Assembly: GCA_947474225.1 (NCBI GenBank)
Contig: CANJHS010000001.1
Span: forward strand, 62,001 to 126,000
Origin: Roseiflexaceae bacterium
GTDB lineage: Bacteria > Chloroflexota > Chloroflexia > Chloroflexales > Roseiflexaceae
Direction: 5' to 3'
Length of the DNA: 64,000 nucleotides
Positions 19,201 through 27,290 of this stretch are shown piece by piece. The notes below the pieces were generated by a model. That model was not told the origin of the DNA and made no database searches. It was given only the letters and a program-made list of their open reading frames with translations. Each line of letters begins with the position of its first letter. Positions within the stretch are counted from its first letter, which is position 1. The translations under genes were made by a program, and so were the position numbers.

Positions 19201-19277
19201 CAATGCCAGCACATGACACGTGTGCGCATTGCCCAGCCCGCTGGTTGTGCCCCGAAGGCAAAGCGATTATCGGGTAA
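16236..19277 (+). CDS. AddA/RecB-like helicase-nuclease with C-terminal PD-(D/E)XK domain
   Basis: A 1013-residue protein that begins within the end of the AddB-like gene. Helicase motifs are complete: IIAGAGTGKTTAL, VLTFTEKAATEMRARI, VILVDEFQDTNGAQD, VGDPRQSIYLWR, MTVHASKGLEFDAVFVP and FYVAVTRARSWL. The C-terminal nuclease shows TVNELVQCPRRFRYL, GTLFHRVCEQH, GIVDRYDGTTVVDYKTDS. It also has four cysteines in the Fe-S arrangement (one in QCPRRF, three in CAHCPARWLC), a feature better known from AddB. It is the active motor and second nuclease of the inferred complex. A terminator follows at once. Confidence 0.88.
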   Translation: MTTPRQSVNVLTTLAAAPTTAVISIIAGAGTGKTTALTTRYVALLTADPSLTPQDIVVLTFTEKAATEMRARIIHAVTSDATLSKRFSRLDMAEACISTFHVYAATVALRHSIACNLDPDAPFADELESAALRLSLWDTFLHRAWEHAVSLPHGAVTDIAWNKDSFNATVNGIFADAKSRGEDVTAFQTAVASTADQSEVARIYVETLKHLYAAYEEALSNEGKLDLDDLIRIVPTLIAAHPHERAIIRVILVDEFQDTNGAQDAMMRAMTPQINGRTPAARFVVGDPRQSIYLWRQAKPENLQNADLESPPNYRLTLRENYRSLQPILDLANQSLTSYQFHSDAERREFDQNDTLVMGNPEENNPSAADTVILAEYADVATETRAIVHRVIQLRQQHHVPYGKMAVLVRARSVAQPIIAAFKRAGIPYDDGSLTPFFKIPLIIDAVHTLIAAANPYAELSLTRTVWQATGVWNEETLATLRSSQRGTPLWDILSNTITNPRAQFVKQALTNGYRSQSYTQPAQWARSVLVATGLWSRDGRYGQRLLQRFLTECVADVSDVAALVADLRVAMDTGRDVSAPERRTDTDTIVIMTVHASKGLEFDAVFVPNARSFSYKTQTNGLTYKTGKLILTGKDDQSLDDYRRQEQNEVLTMFYVAVTRARSWLMVSSERRKKDTSKRVFFAVWEHFSVTATHGIMTEYSTPSQFSIGTQGTDRPDGAILLAELPSKPIVSLTPSTVNELVQCPRRFRYLRRSGLAGFAQVLPDRNVSTEATSPNQSAYALPHPNAGTEQQQADLEETQILDETLPDGVDARTLGTLFHRVCEQHARNPETPAAALVQHAVLAHPEDVNTTLIDESTALTIRFLSTELARTARPDLSIEQRLSWKLERETAIVHFTGIVDRYDGTTVVDYKTDSDLTGLAERHGDQLRLYGAALAEAAGSPLLPALALYHARSGTTVPVDNSASAVASTYARLDIALQWVTSGSFPAMPAHDTCAHCPARWLCPEGKAIIG

Positions 19278-19291
19278 CAACGTTCCCCACG

Positions 19292-19335
19292 TGCTTCACC
19301 GACGTCAAAACCGGTGAAGCATTTTATTTGTTTTT
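19292..19335. terminator. Terminator after the addA-like gene
   Basis: TGCTTCACCG (19292-19301) pairs with CGGTGAAGCA (19312-19321), followed by TTTTATTTGTTTTT on the plus strand. The T-run overlaps the end of the convergent helicase gene (stop 19324). Confidence 0.8.
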
Positions 19336-21513
19336 AGGTTTGAGCGGCCGCATCGGCCACCGCGTGCCAGAGAACGTGGTGCAGACCTGGCGGATCTGTG
19401 TATCCTGGGGGAAATACTGCACCAGATGCGCTAACATGCCTTCGCTGGCGCCGTGTTCGGCAAATGCCTCTGCAAGTGCGCTGGCATCAGAATCAGCACT
19501 CGCAAGGATTTGTTCTGTCGCTACGACCTTCATCTCATAGACAAATCGTGAAGGTGTCGTACTGGGGAGTGCATCTCTGCCCAAGCCAGCAGGAGGAAGC
19601 GGCACACCGATAGTCAGCAACGATTTTGCGCGCGTAATAGCCACATAAAATAACCGTCGTTCTTCTTCGATGGCATCAGACGCTACTGGCAGCGCTGTCG
19701 GGTCCATGCGGTCAAACACCTCAGGAGAACTCCCTGCGGCGGGCATATAGCCTTCTACTGCTGCAGGAATGATGACATAGTCATATTCCAAGCCTTTTGC
19801 ACGATACACCGTGGTAAACAGCACCTGTTGTTCCTCAGGGTGACCCGCGGTGTGATCAGACTGTGCCAACCAATCGAGATACGCCTGAGGGCTCCAGCCA
19901 AAATGTGCGGTAACCGCAATGAGTTGTCGGATTGCGCCGGTGCGTTCTGCTGCAGCCTCGCCCCGTCCAAACGAACGCACAAAGTGTTCGTCGAGACGCA
20001 GGGTCGTGCTGAGCCAGGTCAAAACATCATATCCCGATGCCTCGTTGGTGAACATCCGCACCAGCTGCTCGCACAATGCCATCACCTGATCGAGACGATC
20101 ACGGGTGAGCTGTGGTGTTTGTGCGTCTTCGTGGAGTTCGCTCAACGCATCGGATAGCGTCTGCCCCTGCATTTGTGCACGCACCAGCAATTGTTGGATA
20201 CGATCACGTGCAAGTCCGCGCATAGGGGTATTGATGATGCGCAGAAAACAGGACGTCAGCCCGGGATCGACAACCGTATGATACGCAAAACCAATACGCA
20301 GATAATCCGCCAAGATCTGATGTTCACGGCGCTGATAGACCGGTCCCCTCCCCAGAATGCGGTAGGGTATGCCCTCAACCAAACAGGCAATCTCGAACGA
20401 TTGCAGTTGACCAAGGGTACGCCCCAGCACAACCACGGTCTGCGCACCGTGCTGGCGTATCCAATCTTGGAGTTGCAAGGCTAATTGTGTGTCGATAACA
20501 CCGGCAGTCGCTTGTTTGTCTTCGACGATATCGACGATGGTTGCCTGATGCCATTGCGAGGCGACTAATGCTTTGGGGAAGCGCACGCTATTGCGCGCAA
20601 TCACGTTGTATGCAGTCTGCGCGAGTAGTGGTCCAAAACGGAAGCTGACAGTTAACGGGTAGTCGATAATCGGTCGCTCTGCCAACCCGCTGCCAAATCG
20701 TGTCAGCAGGTAATCAGGTCGCGCGCCGCGCCATTCATAAATGGTCTGATCATCGTCACCAACTACCATAACATCGGCGTGGTGCCCTGCAACCGCCTCG
20801 ATGAGGCGTTCTTGGCCAAAGTTGACATCTTGGTACTCATCAACAATGACGACACGCAACGCACCGACTGCCCGTTGCCAAAATTCCGGATGTGCCGCTG
20901 CAATCGACAAGACCGTCTCGACAAAGTCATCAAAACCCAACGCACCCGCTTCTTGACGAAATTCTTCGTAGCGCGCGTACACCAGTGGCACATCGCTGCT
21001 TGTCGCATGCGCGGCACGATCGGCCCCAGGCGGGATTAAGCCTGACTTCCACAACGTTATTGCAGAGGCAACGGCATCGATATCGACGGCGCCTTCTTCG
21101 ATGATGCCCTCTCCAACCAGCGATTGGAGCGCACGATACATCATCACCCGCGAACGATCCGTCGCCTCGTCCAACCACCATTCGTTGGGCTCGCTCAAGA
21201 GCCCCGCACCAATTGCTTGTTTGATCCATCGAAAACAAAACGAGTGGAATGTGTCAACCCGAGGTTGATCACGTTTATCGGGGATGACCGCCTCGATACG
21301 CGACCGCAGCTCATTGCGCGCCAACGCGTTATACGCAAAAACACGCACCGCACCCGGCGCTACGCCCAATTCGTTGATGAGATGAGCAACCCGCAGCACG
21401 ATGGTTGTCGTTTTGCCTGACCCTGCTACTGCCAGTACACGGGCATGATGCCGTAACGGATGGTTGATAACAGCAGTCTGTTCGGTTGTCGGAGCAACAG
21501 GTGTGTGATTCAT
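19324..21513 (-). CDS. UvrD/PcrA-like superfamily 1A DNA helicase (second paralogue)
   Basis: About 729 residues starting MNHTPVAPTTEQTAVINHP. The motifs are AVAGSGKTTT, VIVDEYQDVN, VGDDDQTIYEWRGARPD, TVYRAKGLEYDYVIIP and FYVAITRAKSLL. It aligns along its whole length with the UvrD-like protein at 10868-13159, so the two are paralogues around the AddAB-like pair. The frame stays open to 21762, but the upstream part runs through the terminator and the coding end of the sugar isomerase, and the residues have no helicase character; ATG 21513 is preferred. The ribosome-binding site is odd: the nearest purine-rich string (GGAG) lies inside the stem of the upstream terminator. Confidence 0.88.
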   Translation of the reverse strand: MNHTPVAPTTEQTAVINHPLRHHARVLAVAGSGKTTTIVLRVAHLINELGVAPGAVRVFAYNALARNELRSRIEAVIPDKRDQPRVDTFHSFCFRWIKQAIGAGLLSEPNEWWLDEATDRSRVMMYRALQSLVGEGIIEEGAVDIDAVASAITLWKSGLIPPGADRAAHATSSDVPLVYARYEEFRQEAGALGFDDFVETVLSIAAAHPEFWQRAVGALRVVIVDEYQDVNFGQERLIEAVAGHHADVMVVGDDDQTIYEWRGARPDYLLTRFGSGLAERPIIDYPLTVSFRFGPLLAQTAYNVIARNSVRFPKALVASQWHQATIVDIVEDKQATAGVIDTQLALQLQDWIRQHGAQTVVVLGRTLGQLQSFEIACLVEGIPYRILGRGPVYQRREHQILADYLRIGFAYHTVVDPGLTSCFLRIINTPMRGLARDRIQQLLVRAQMQGQTLSDALSELHEDAQTPQLTRDRLDQVMALCEQLVRMFTNEASGYDVLTWLSTTLRLDEHFVRSFGRGEAAAERTGAIRQLIAVTAHFGWSPQAYLDWLAQSDHTAGHPEEQQVLFTTVYRAKGLEYDYVIIPAAVEGYMPAAGSSPEVFDRMDPTALPVASDAIEEERRLFYVAITRAKSLLTIGVPLPPAGLGRDALPSTTPSRFVYEMKVVATEQILASADSDASALAEAFAEHGASEGMLAHLVQYFPQDTQIRQVCTTFSGTRWPMRPLKPKNK

Positions 21514-21544
21514 AGAAAAGCGCCGCTCCACGGAGGAACGGCGC
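21514..21544 (-). terminator. Terminator of the sugar isomerase gene, ending at the UvrD start codon
   Basis: On the minus strand GCGCCG (21544-21539) and CGGCGC (21525-21520) form a stem with an inner CTCC/GGAG pairing, followed by TTTTCT and then the ATG at 21513. It terminates the isomerase transcript, but read-through RNA would hold the helicase ribosome-binding site in the stem. Confidence 0.65.
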
Positions 21545-21559
21545 ACTCCAAACAGATAA

Positions 21560-22402
21560 TTAATCGACCAAAGAGCGCAGGTAGCGTACCGACTTGACGA
21601 AGCCTTCTTCTGGTCCGAATGCATCGTCTTCGTGTTCAACCGAAATGACCCCATCATAGCCAACCTGACGCAACGTCGTGATGAATTCACCCCAGCGGAT
21701 GCGGCCATACCCAGGCAACACATAGCGCCACCAGCCATCACCGTTGGAACCAACGCGGGCACGTCGGGTCGGGTTCACCCATACATCCTTGGCATGAACG
21801 TGAAAAATCCGCTTCTGGAATTCTCGTACTCCATCGATGTAGTCAATCTCTTGCCAATCCAAATGTGATGGATCGTAATTCAAACCAAGATGTGCATCAG
21901 GCAATACTTCGAAAATCGTCTGAAAGTGCTCGAGATTCTGCAAGTTCGTTGCATACCAGTTCTCGAACATAATTTTGACGCCTGCTTCGCGAGCCAAATT
22001 AGCCATTGGCCGGAAGTGCTCAGGCAAATCTTCTTTGATGGTGTTCAAGCGGCTTTTGCCTTGGGTAGGAAAGCCTGCGAGTGCACCGACCAACTCAACA
22101 CCGAGTTTTGGTGCGAGCTTGATAGCAGCAGGGAAGACCTTTTTAGACTGGGCGAGATGCTCAGCCGTCACGCCAGTCATCATGGTGTGCCAATAGCAAA
22201 CGATGCTCGACAACGTGATGTTGTTTTTTGCCAGCAATGCCTTTAACGAGGCAATATCACTGTCGGTAACGGTCGTTGCATCAAAGTTGCCACCGGGGCC
22301 GACGTCGAGTTCAATCTGTTGGACACCAATCGAAGCTGCCCATGGAATGAATTTGTCCAGTGGCTGTCGACTGACAGGAGCGGTCAAAATACCGACTTTC
22401 AT
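21560..22402 (-). CDS. Sugar phosphate isomerase/epimerase (xylose isomerase-like TIM barrel)
   Basis: A 280-residue protein of the AP endonuclease 2 / xylose isomerase-like barrel family. Metal-binding features of the family are visible: IMFENWYATN (Glu ligand), LGLNYDPSHLDWQ (Asp, His), IFHVHAKDVWV (His-x-His-x-Lys-Asp) and ISVEHEDDAF (Glu near the C-terminus). Such enzymes isomerise or epimerise keto sugars or inositol derivatives; the substrate cannot be told here. AAAGGG lies six bases before the ATG. The gene is monocistronic: a terminator follows and an inverted repeat lies in its promoter region at 22440-22455. Confidence 0.82.
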   Translation of the reverse strand: MKVGILTAPVSRQPLDKFIPWAASIGVQQIELDVGPGGNFDATTVTDSDIASLKALLAKNNITLSSIVCYWHTMMTGVTAEHLAQSKKVFPAAIKLAPKLGVELVGALAGFPTQGKSRLNTIKEDLPEHFRPMANLAREAGVKIMFENWYATNLQNLEHFQTIFEVLPDAHLGLNYDPSHLDWQEIDYIDGVREFQKRIFHVHAKDVWVNPTRRARVGSNGDGWWRYVLPGYGRIRWGEFITTLRQVGYDGVISVEHEDDAFGPEEGFVKSVRYLRSLVD

Positions 22403-22439
22403 AGTCTGCCCTTTCTGATGATCCCCATATTATGGTTCG

Positions 22440-22455
22440 ATGGTCTTGAGACCAT
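22440..22455. promoter_or_regulatory. Inverted repeat upstream of the sugar isomerase gene
   Basis: ATGGTCT-TG-AGACCAT is a perfect 7-bp inverted repeat with a two-base centre, 38-53 bases before the start. On the minus strand CATAAT lies just downstream of it (about 22430-22435), so the repeat would fall between the -10 and -35 regions, a place suited to a repressor. Confidence 0.4.
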
Positions 22456-22909
22456 GTATACCCAACACATTTCCAACGGCTCACAAACCCATTGAAGCAG
22501 ATCCCACACAAATAAACATCCCCATCGCGATGGCGACTCAATCACCACAATCTCTCGACCATCGGTTTACTGATACTCAATGCAGAGGAATCGTTAGCAA
22601 CCACAGGAATATCACAATACCCCATAGTACCACCATCGTCACGTGTCGAAATGCTCAGATTGAAACCTTACCCTGGGCTCAACCGCTGTCTGCAGGATAT
22701 GCACCGTCACAAGCAGCTGTCAACACTATCGTGGCCAAAGCTGCGCGTTCTGTTGACCTGTTGATTTCGAGAGAAAGGAGAACAACACGGGACATACATA
22801 TTCAACTACTGATTCAGATCATCGTGTTGAAGAATATGGTCATTTTATATTCTTGTGTAAGAGAAGATCGAAAACATGACTACCAGCGGGGTAGTGATAT
22901 TTTGTCAAC

Positions 22910-22943
22910 AAAAAACCGGCGCATGGCTATTGCCATACGCCGG
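22910..22943 (-). terminator. Terminator of the opp operon
   Basis: On the minus strand CCGGCGTATGGC and GCCATGCGCCGG form a 12-bp stem with one U-G pair around a four-base loop, followed by TTTTTTG. The mismatch is a wobble only in the minus-strand RNA, so the orientation serves the peptide transporter operon ending at 22951. Confidence 0.9.
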
Positions 22944-22950
22944 CTGCGCA

Positions 22951-24009
22951 TTACAAACTCCGTGGCTTCGGCATTTCAAGCGTTATGTCACTCAAGGCTT
23001 GTACACCCGTCAGTGACAATTCACGCGCGAAGTGACATGCGACGAAATGCTCATCACCAATATCGGTCAATGGCGGGCGTTCCACGCTACAGATATCTTT
23101 CGCATAGCGACAACGTGGATGGAAGTAACACCCACTCGGCGGATTCGCAGGGGAAGGAACATCACCTTGCAAACGCACAGGACGTGTGCGCAGACGTGGA
23201 TCTGCCTTAGGGATTGCGTTGAGCAACGCTTCAGTATATGGATGTTTCGGTGAAAAATAGAGCTTGTCTGTTTTGGCCATCTCGACAATGTAGCCGACAT
23301 ACATGACAGCGACACGATCCGAAATGTGTTCAATAACACTCAAATCATGGCCAATAAAGAGATACGCCATCCCGTACTTCGCTTGCAGCTCATCGAGGAG
23401 ATTGAGCACTTGCGCCTGAATCGACACATCGAGTGCCGATACGGGTTCGTCACAAATGATCAGACTCGGATTGAGCGCGAGTGCACGAGCGATACCAATA
23501 CGCTGACGCTGGCCGCCCGAGAACGCATGCGGGTAGCGAGTCATGTTCTCGGGACGAATGCCGACTTCCTTGAGCAATTCCGCCACGCGATCCGAGAGTT
23601 CGGTGCCGCGGGCCCGGTGCTGGATTTCAAGCGGCTCGCCGACGATCTGACCTACCGTCAAGCGCGGGTTGAGAGAAGTGAAAGGATCTTGGAAGATAAT
23701 CTGCATGTTTGGGCGCAGCTTCATCATCGTTTCGCGGTCGGCCTGTGTGACATCAATTTTGCCCAACACAGGGTCGTTGAAGATGACTTCGCCGGCGGTT
23801 GGTTCGTGCAATCGCAGGATTGCCCGTCCCGCTGTGCTTTTGCCACATCCCGATTCACCGACGAGCCCGAGGGTTTCGCCCTTACGAATGTGGAAGTTGA
23901 TGCCGTCCACGGCTTTGACCATGCCCGTAACGCGACGCATCAAACCGGTACGAATGGGAAAGTGCTTTTTGAGGCCACGGACCTCGAGCAACATATCATC
24001 GGTGGTCAT
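22951..24009 (-). CDS. oppF: Oligopeptide/dipeptide ABC transporter ATPase, OppF/DppF type
   Basis: A ~352-residue ATPase with Walker [12 protein letters not shown], signature [14 protein letters not shown], Walker [13 protein letters not shown] and the C-terminal Opp/Dpp extension containing the cysteine pattern [20 protein letters not shown]. The frame begins with GTG 24015, but GAGG is better spaced for ATG 24009. It follows the OppD gene with only a few bases between. It energises peptide uptake together with the OppD-type ATPase. A strong terminator follows, so this is the last gene of a five-gene operon (substrate-binding protein, two permeases, two ATPases). Transported substrate could be peptides, nickel or oligosaccharides, as for the whole family. 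Confidence 0.93.
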   Translation of the reverse strand: MTTDDMLLEVRGLKKHFPIRTGLMRRVTGMVKAVDGINFHIRKGETLGLVGESGCGKSTAGRAILRLHEPTAGEVIFNDPVLGKIDVTQADRETMMKLRPNMQIIFQDPFTSLNPRLTVGQIVGEPLEIQHRARGTELSDRVAELLKEVGIRPENMTRYPHAFSGGQRQRIGIARALALNPSLIICDEPVSALDVSIQAQVLNLLDELQAKYGMAYLFIGHDLSVIEHISDRVAVMYVGYIVEMAKTDKLYFSPKHPYTEALLNAIPKADPRLRTRPVRLQGDVPSPANPPSGCYFHPRCRYAKDICSVERPPLTDIGDEHFVACHFARELSLTGVQALSDITLEMPKPRSL

Positions 24010-24016
24010 GGTCACC

Positions 24017-25051
24017 TCACGAATTCAGATGGCAGCGTACGGTATGACCTTTGGCTGCATCGACGATGGTCTCTTCGGGAACAATGGTGTCGCACAATCC
24101 TTTGATTGCCACCGGGCAACGAGGGTGAAACGAACAACCAGGAGTAGTGGAATACGGGTCTGGAACGCTTCCCTCAATCGACGACAGTCGACCCTTCGAG
24201 CGACCCAAGCGAGGAATCGACTGCAACAACGAAATCGTGTATGGATGGCGTGGTTCATAAAAGATATCGTCGACCGTGGCCCGTTCGACGACACGACCCA
24301 TGTACATGACGGCGACTTCGTCACACATCTGTGCCACAACACCCATGTTGTGGGTGATGAACATGATGGAAGTGCCTATTTCGCTCTGCAACCCACGCAT
24401 CAAGTCAAGAATTTGCGCCTCCGTTGTGACATCGAGGGCAGTCGTCGGCTCATCCGCGATGAGCAACGTGGGGTTACAGGACAATGCCATGGCGATCATT
24501 GCACGTTGCCGCATGCCGCCCGACAGCTCGTGCGGGAATGATGCTGCGATACGATCGGGATTGGGCATACCTACTTTGGTCAACACCTCGACCGCACGTT
24601 TTGATGCTTCGGATTTGTCGTCGGTTTGATGCAGCAAAATCGCTTCTTCGATTTGATTCCCTACCGTGTAGCAGGGATTCAGCGAAGACATCGGCTCTTG
24701 AAAGATCATCGAGATATTATTGCCTCGGATTTTGCGCATCTCGGGGCTGTTTTTGCCGTATTCGAGGATGTTGATCGGCGGTTCTTGCCCTGCAAACTCG
24801 CGAAACATAATCCGACCAGCTTCTGTGCGCCCTGCGGCGACAACTAATTGCATTATCGAGAGCCCAGTAATGCTTTTGCCACAACCGGATTCACCGACAA
24901 TACCCAACACCCGCCCTCGCGGAATGTTGAAGCTGACTCCGTTGAGCGCATTGACGACACCCAGTTGGGTATAAAAATTGACTTTTAGGTCTTCGACACG
25001 CACGACGTCGTCGTGACTCGTCAAATTGATTGACGTAGCTTGAGTCGTCAT
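24017..25051 (-). CDS. oppD: Oligopeptide/dipeptide ABC transporter ATPase, OppD/DppD type
   Basis: About 344 residues. Walker A is [11 protein letters not shown], the signature [15 protein letters not shown], Walker [19 protein letters not shown], and the C-terminal Opp motif is [16 protein letters not shown]. The reading frame can start at GTG 25054, but AGGAGG lies five bases before ATG 25051, which is preferred. It begins a few bases after the permease stop (25061), so translation is coupled. Partner of the OppF-type ATPase downstream. Confidence 0.93.
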   Translation of the reverse strand: MTTQATSINLTSHDDVVRVEDLKVNFYTQLGVVNALNGVSFNIPRGRVLGIVGESGCGKSITGLSIMQLVVAAGRTEAGRIMFREFAGQEPPINILEYGKNSPEMRKIRGNNISMIFQEPMSSLNPCYTVGNQIEEAILLHQTDDKSEASKRAVEVLTKVGMPNPDRIAASFPHELSGGMRQRAMIAMALSCNPTLLIADEPTTALDVTTEAQILDLMRGLQSEIGTSIMFITHNMGVVAQMCDEVAVMYMGRVVERATVDDIFYEPRHPYTISLLQSIPRLGRSKGRLSSIEGSVPDPYSTTPGCSFHPRCPVAIKGLCDTIVPEETIVDAAKGHTVRCHLNS

Positions 25052-25060
25052 CACTACCTC

Positions 25061-26170
25061 CTAGGCGTACGGGTCAACGGCATCGCGGATGCCATCGCCC
25101 AAAAGATAGAAGCTCAGGACAGAGATGATCAGCACACCTACTGGCAAAAGCATCCAGGGATAGTTTGTGATTGCTTCGATTGTCTGCGCATCGCGTAGCA
25201 TGACGCCCCAAGACACAGCTGGCGGCAAAATTCCCAACCCAAGAAAGCTCAACGCAGTCTCGGATCCAATTGCGCCAGGAATTGCAAGTGTACCAACGAC
25301 AATGATGTGACTCATTGCATTGGGGATGAGATGCCGTGTGATAACGTGCCAATGTGATCCACCGGCGGCAATCGCTGCTGAGGTATAGTCACTGGCACGG
25401 AAAGCCATGACTTTGGCACGGACTTCACGGGCAAGGCCGGTCCACCCAATCATAGCGATGATTATGGTAATCAGAAAGAATCGTACCTCTACCGGTACTC
25501 CCATCGGCAATGCAGCTGCCAAACCGAGGAACAACGGAATGTCAGGGAACGATCGTAGCAGCTCGATCAAGCGCTGGATGATGTTGTCGATGGGACCGCC
25601 GAAGTAACCAGATGCAGTACCCACAATCGAACCAATGATGACAGATATAAGGACACCAACAAATCCGAGCGTCAGCGAAATTTGGCTGCCCTTGAGCAAC
25701 CGAGAAAAAACGTCTTTGCCGTCTTTGTCAGCACCAATGAGATTAATTTGCGATCCTTCTGGAACGCCGAATAAATGCAACGAACTTGGAATAATACCCA
25801 AAAATTTGTACGGGTAACCTTGTACAAAGAATTCAACGGGAATAGGATTCTCGAGATCTGGTGCATATATCCATTCGAAGCGCACTTCATCGAGTGTTTG
25901 TTTGAGCGCATAGGTAACGACCTTGCCATTTGCAAAACCAAGTTGCGATGGCGGTGCCCAAGCATAGTTGGAGTCAATACGGTTGTGTTGATATGGAGCA
26001 ATGAAATCAGAAAGTAACATCAGGGTATACAGGATGATCAACAAAATGAGACCGGAGACCGAGAGTTTGCTCTTGCGGAAGCGTCGTACCATCAGTTTCC
26101 ACTGTGGAATTGTCCCGACGTCTTCCGTAGCATGTGCTGTGTTGGGGAGTTTTGCTGCGTCTACTGCCAT
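25061..26170 (-). CDS. oppC: Opp/Dpp-type ABC transporter permease, OppC family
   Basis: A 369-residue membrane protein. A short cytoplasmic N-terminus leads to a first helix (KLSVSGLILLIILYTLMLL, residues about 35-53), then an unusually long extracytoplasmic insertion of ~100 residues before the transport domain, which has FVGVLISVIIGSIVGTASGY and the ATPase-contact EAA-like loop SDYTSAAIAAGGSHWHVITRH (around residue 270). The C-terminal VLSFYLLGDGIRDAVDP is typical of OppC/DppC. It lies 12 bases after the OppB-type gene. Confidence 0.92.
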   Translation of the reverse strand: MAVDAAKLPNTAHATEDVGTIPQWKLMVRRFRKSKLSVSGLILLIILYTLMLLSDFIAPYQHNRIDSNYAWAPPSQLGFANGKVVTYALKQTLDEVRFEWIYAPDLENPIPVEFFVQGYPYKFLGIIPSSLHLFGVPEGSQINLIGADKDGKDVFSRLLKGSQISLTLGFVGVLISVIIGSIVGTASGYFGGPIDNIIQRLIELLRSFPDIPLFLGLAAALPMGVPVEVRFFLITIIIAMIGWTGLAREVRAKVMAFRASDYTSAAIAAGGSHWHVITRHLIPNAMSHIIVVGTLAIPGAIGSETALSFLGLGILPPAVSWGVMLRDAQTIEAITNYPWMLLPVGVLIISVLSFYLLGDGIRDAVDPYA

Positions 26171-26182
26171 AACAAACCCTTT

Positions 26183-27166
26183 CTATTCCAAACGCACACG
26201 TGGATCTACCCACGCCAGCAAGAGGTCGGAGACGAGATTACCAATCAGTAGCAATGCGGACAACATAATAAGAATGGTACCTGCGAGGTACATGTCTTGT
26301 TGGCGCAGCGCATCGAGGTACATCGGGCCGATAGTAGGCAAACTCAGCACCTGAGCGACCAAAGTCTCACCGACGACGAGCGCAGGGAGGAGCGTCCCCA
26401 GCGAGGCAACGAGGGGGTGGATTGCATTGCGTACCGCATGCTTCCAGATAACCACTGCCTCGTCGAGGCCTTTGGCTCGTGCAGTTTGAATGTACTGCAT
26501 GTTGAGGACATCCAGCAGATTTGCACGCATCACACGCGTCAATCCGGCAGTAGCCCCTAACGCCAAAACAAGGACCGCTATCCAGACATGCTCGATGAGA
26601 TTCCTAAATTTTGCTATCGACATCGGAGCGTCTTGGAATTCCGACGAATACAACCCGCCGACTTGCTGATTGAGGTAACGGGTTGCAATGATAAGCATGA
26701 CCAATGCAAGCAAAAAACCAGGAATGGCGAGACCGATGAACTGAAAGAGCGTGACGAGATAGTCTGGCACCGTATATCTGTGCGTCGCTGAATAGACACC
26801 GATGGGTATCGACACCAGCCACGTAAACAGCAAAGCAAAAAGGGAAAGTCCGAGTGAAATAGAAAGACGACCCCAGATACGATCGCCTACCGATTGATCG
26901 GTCGCAAATGACGTACCAAAGTCACCTTGTAATGAACGGCTGACCCATTTGTAGTAGCGTGTCGTGAACGGCTGGTTGATACCGTATCGTTCCGCCATAG
27001 CCTTCATCTGATCACGAGAAATGTCACCGCCCAATGCACGCATTTTACTCAGCTGCACATCGAGGATAGACCCCGGCGGGAGTTGGATAATAAAAAATCC
27101 AACAAAAGATACCACTACGAGCAGCACCACCATATTGATGAGCCGTCGGGCAATGAAGTTCAGCAT
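26183..27166 (-). CDS. oppB: Opp/Dpp-type ABC transporter permease, OppB family
   Basis: A 327-residue permease that starts MLNFIARRLINMVVLLV at 27166 with GGGAG nearby; the longer frame from 27262 crosses the upstream stem-loop and is rejected. Family features are the first helix, the segment LSKMRALGGDISRDQMKAMAERYGINQPF, GDFGTSFATDQSV, and the EAA-like loop YIQTARAKGLDEAVVIWKHAVRNA. The ending LLLAWVDPRVRL is typical. It lies downstream of the substrate-binding gene, separated by a stem-loop. Confidence 0.92.
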   Translation of the reverse strand: MLNFIARRLINMVVLLVVVSFVGFFIIQLPPGSILDVQLSKMRALGGDISRDQMKAMAERYGINQPFTTRYYKWVSRSLQGDFGTSFATDQSVGDRIWGRLSISLGLSLFALLFTWLVSIPIGVYSATHRYTVPDYLVTLFQFIGLAIPGFLLALVMLIIATRYLNQQVGGLYSSEFQDAPMSIAKFRNLIEHVWIAVLVLALGATAGLTRVMRANLLDVLNMQYIQTARAKGLDEAVVIWKHAVRNAIHPLVASLGTLLPALVVGETLVAQVLSLPTIGPMYLDALRQQDMYLAGTILIMLSALLLIGNLVSDLLLAWVDPRVRLE

Positions 27167-27236
27167 ACATCGCTCCCACTGAGGGTTGGGCAACTCTGCC
27201 ACGAAAAAATAGGAAAAGAAGGGGAGGGAAGGGGGT

Positions 27237-27266
27237 GTCCATGGGTGAGGTAACTCACCCATGGAC
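27237..27266 (-). terminator. Stem-loop between the binding-protein and permease genes
   Basis: A perfect 13-bp stem (27237-27249 with 27254-27266) and a four-base loop, followed on the minus strand by a long pyrimidine tract ending in TTTTCC and TTTTTTCG. It may be a leaky terminator or an RNA-stability element that keeps the binding protein in excess over the membrane subunits. Confidence 0.7.
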
Positions 27267-27290
27267 AGAGGTGGCTAGGCCACCGGAGAA

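Larger units (their letters stand above)
22403..22950. other. 548-base intergenic region between oppF-like and sugar isomerase genes
   Basis: I see no gene here. The plus-strand frame from 22440 runs into the antisense of the oppF-like gene and has no protein character. Besides the inverted repeat at 22440-22455 and the terminator at 22910-22943, the stretch contains a short palindrome CCATCGCGATGG near 22522-22533. The remaining ~350 bases may be decayed coding sequence or a regulatory spacer. Confidence 0.4.

Noticed and set aside
19324..21762. Start of the second UvrD-like gene at 21762
   Set aside because: The extra 83 residues overlap the isomerase coding sequence and its terminator and have no helicase similarity.
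22440..23210. 256-residue plus-strand frame
   Set aside because: Its second half is antisense to the oppF-like gene and crosses its terminator; no ribosome-binding site or family resemblance.
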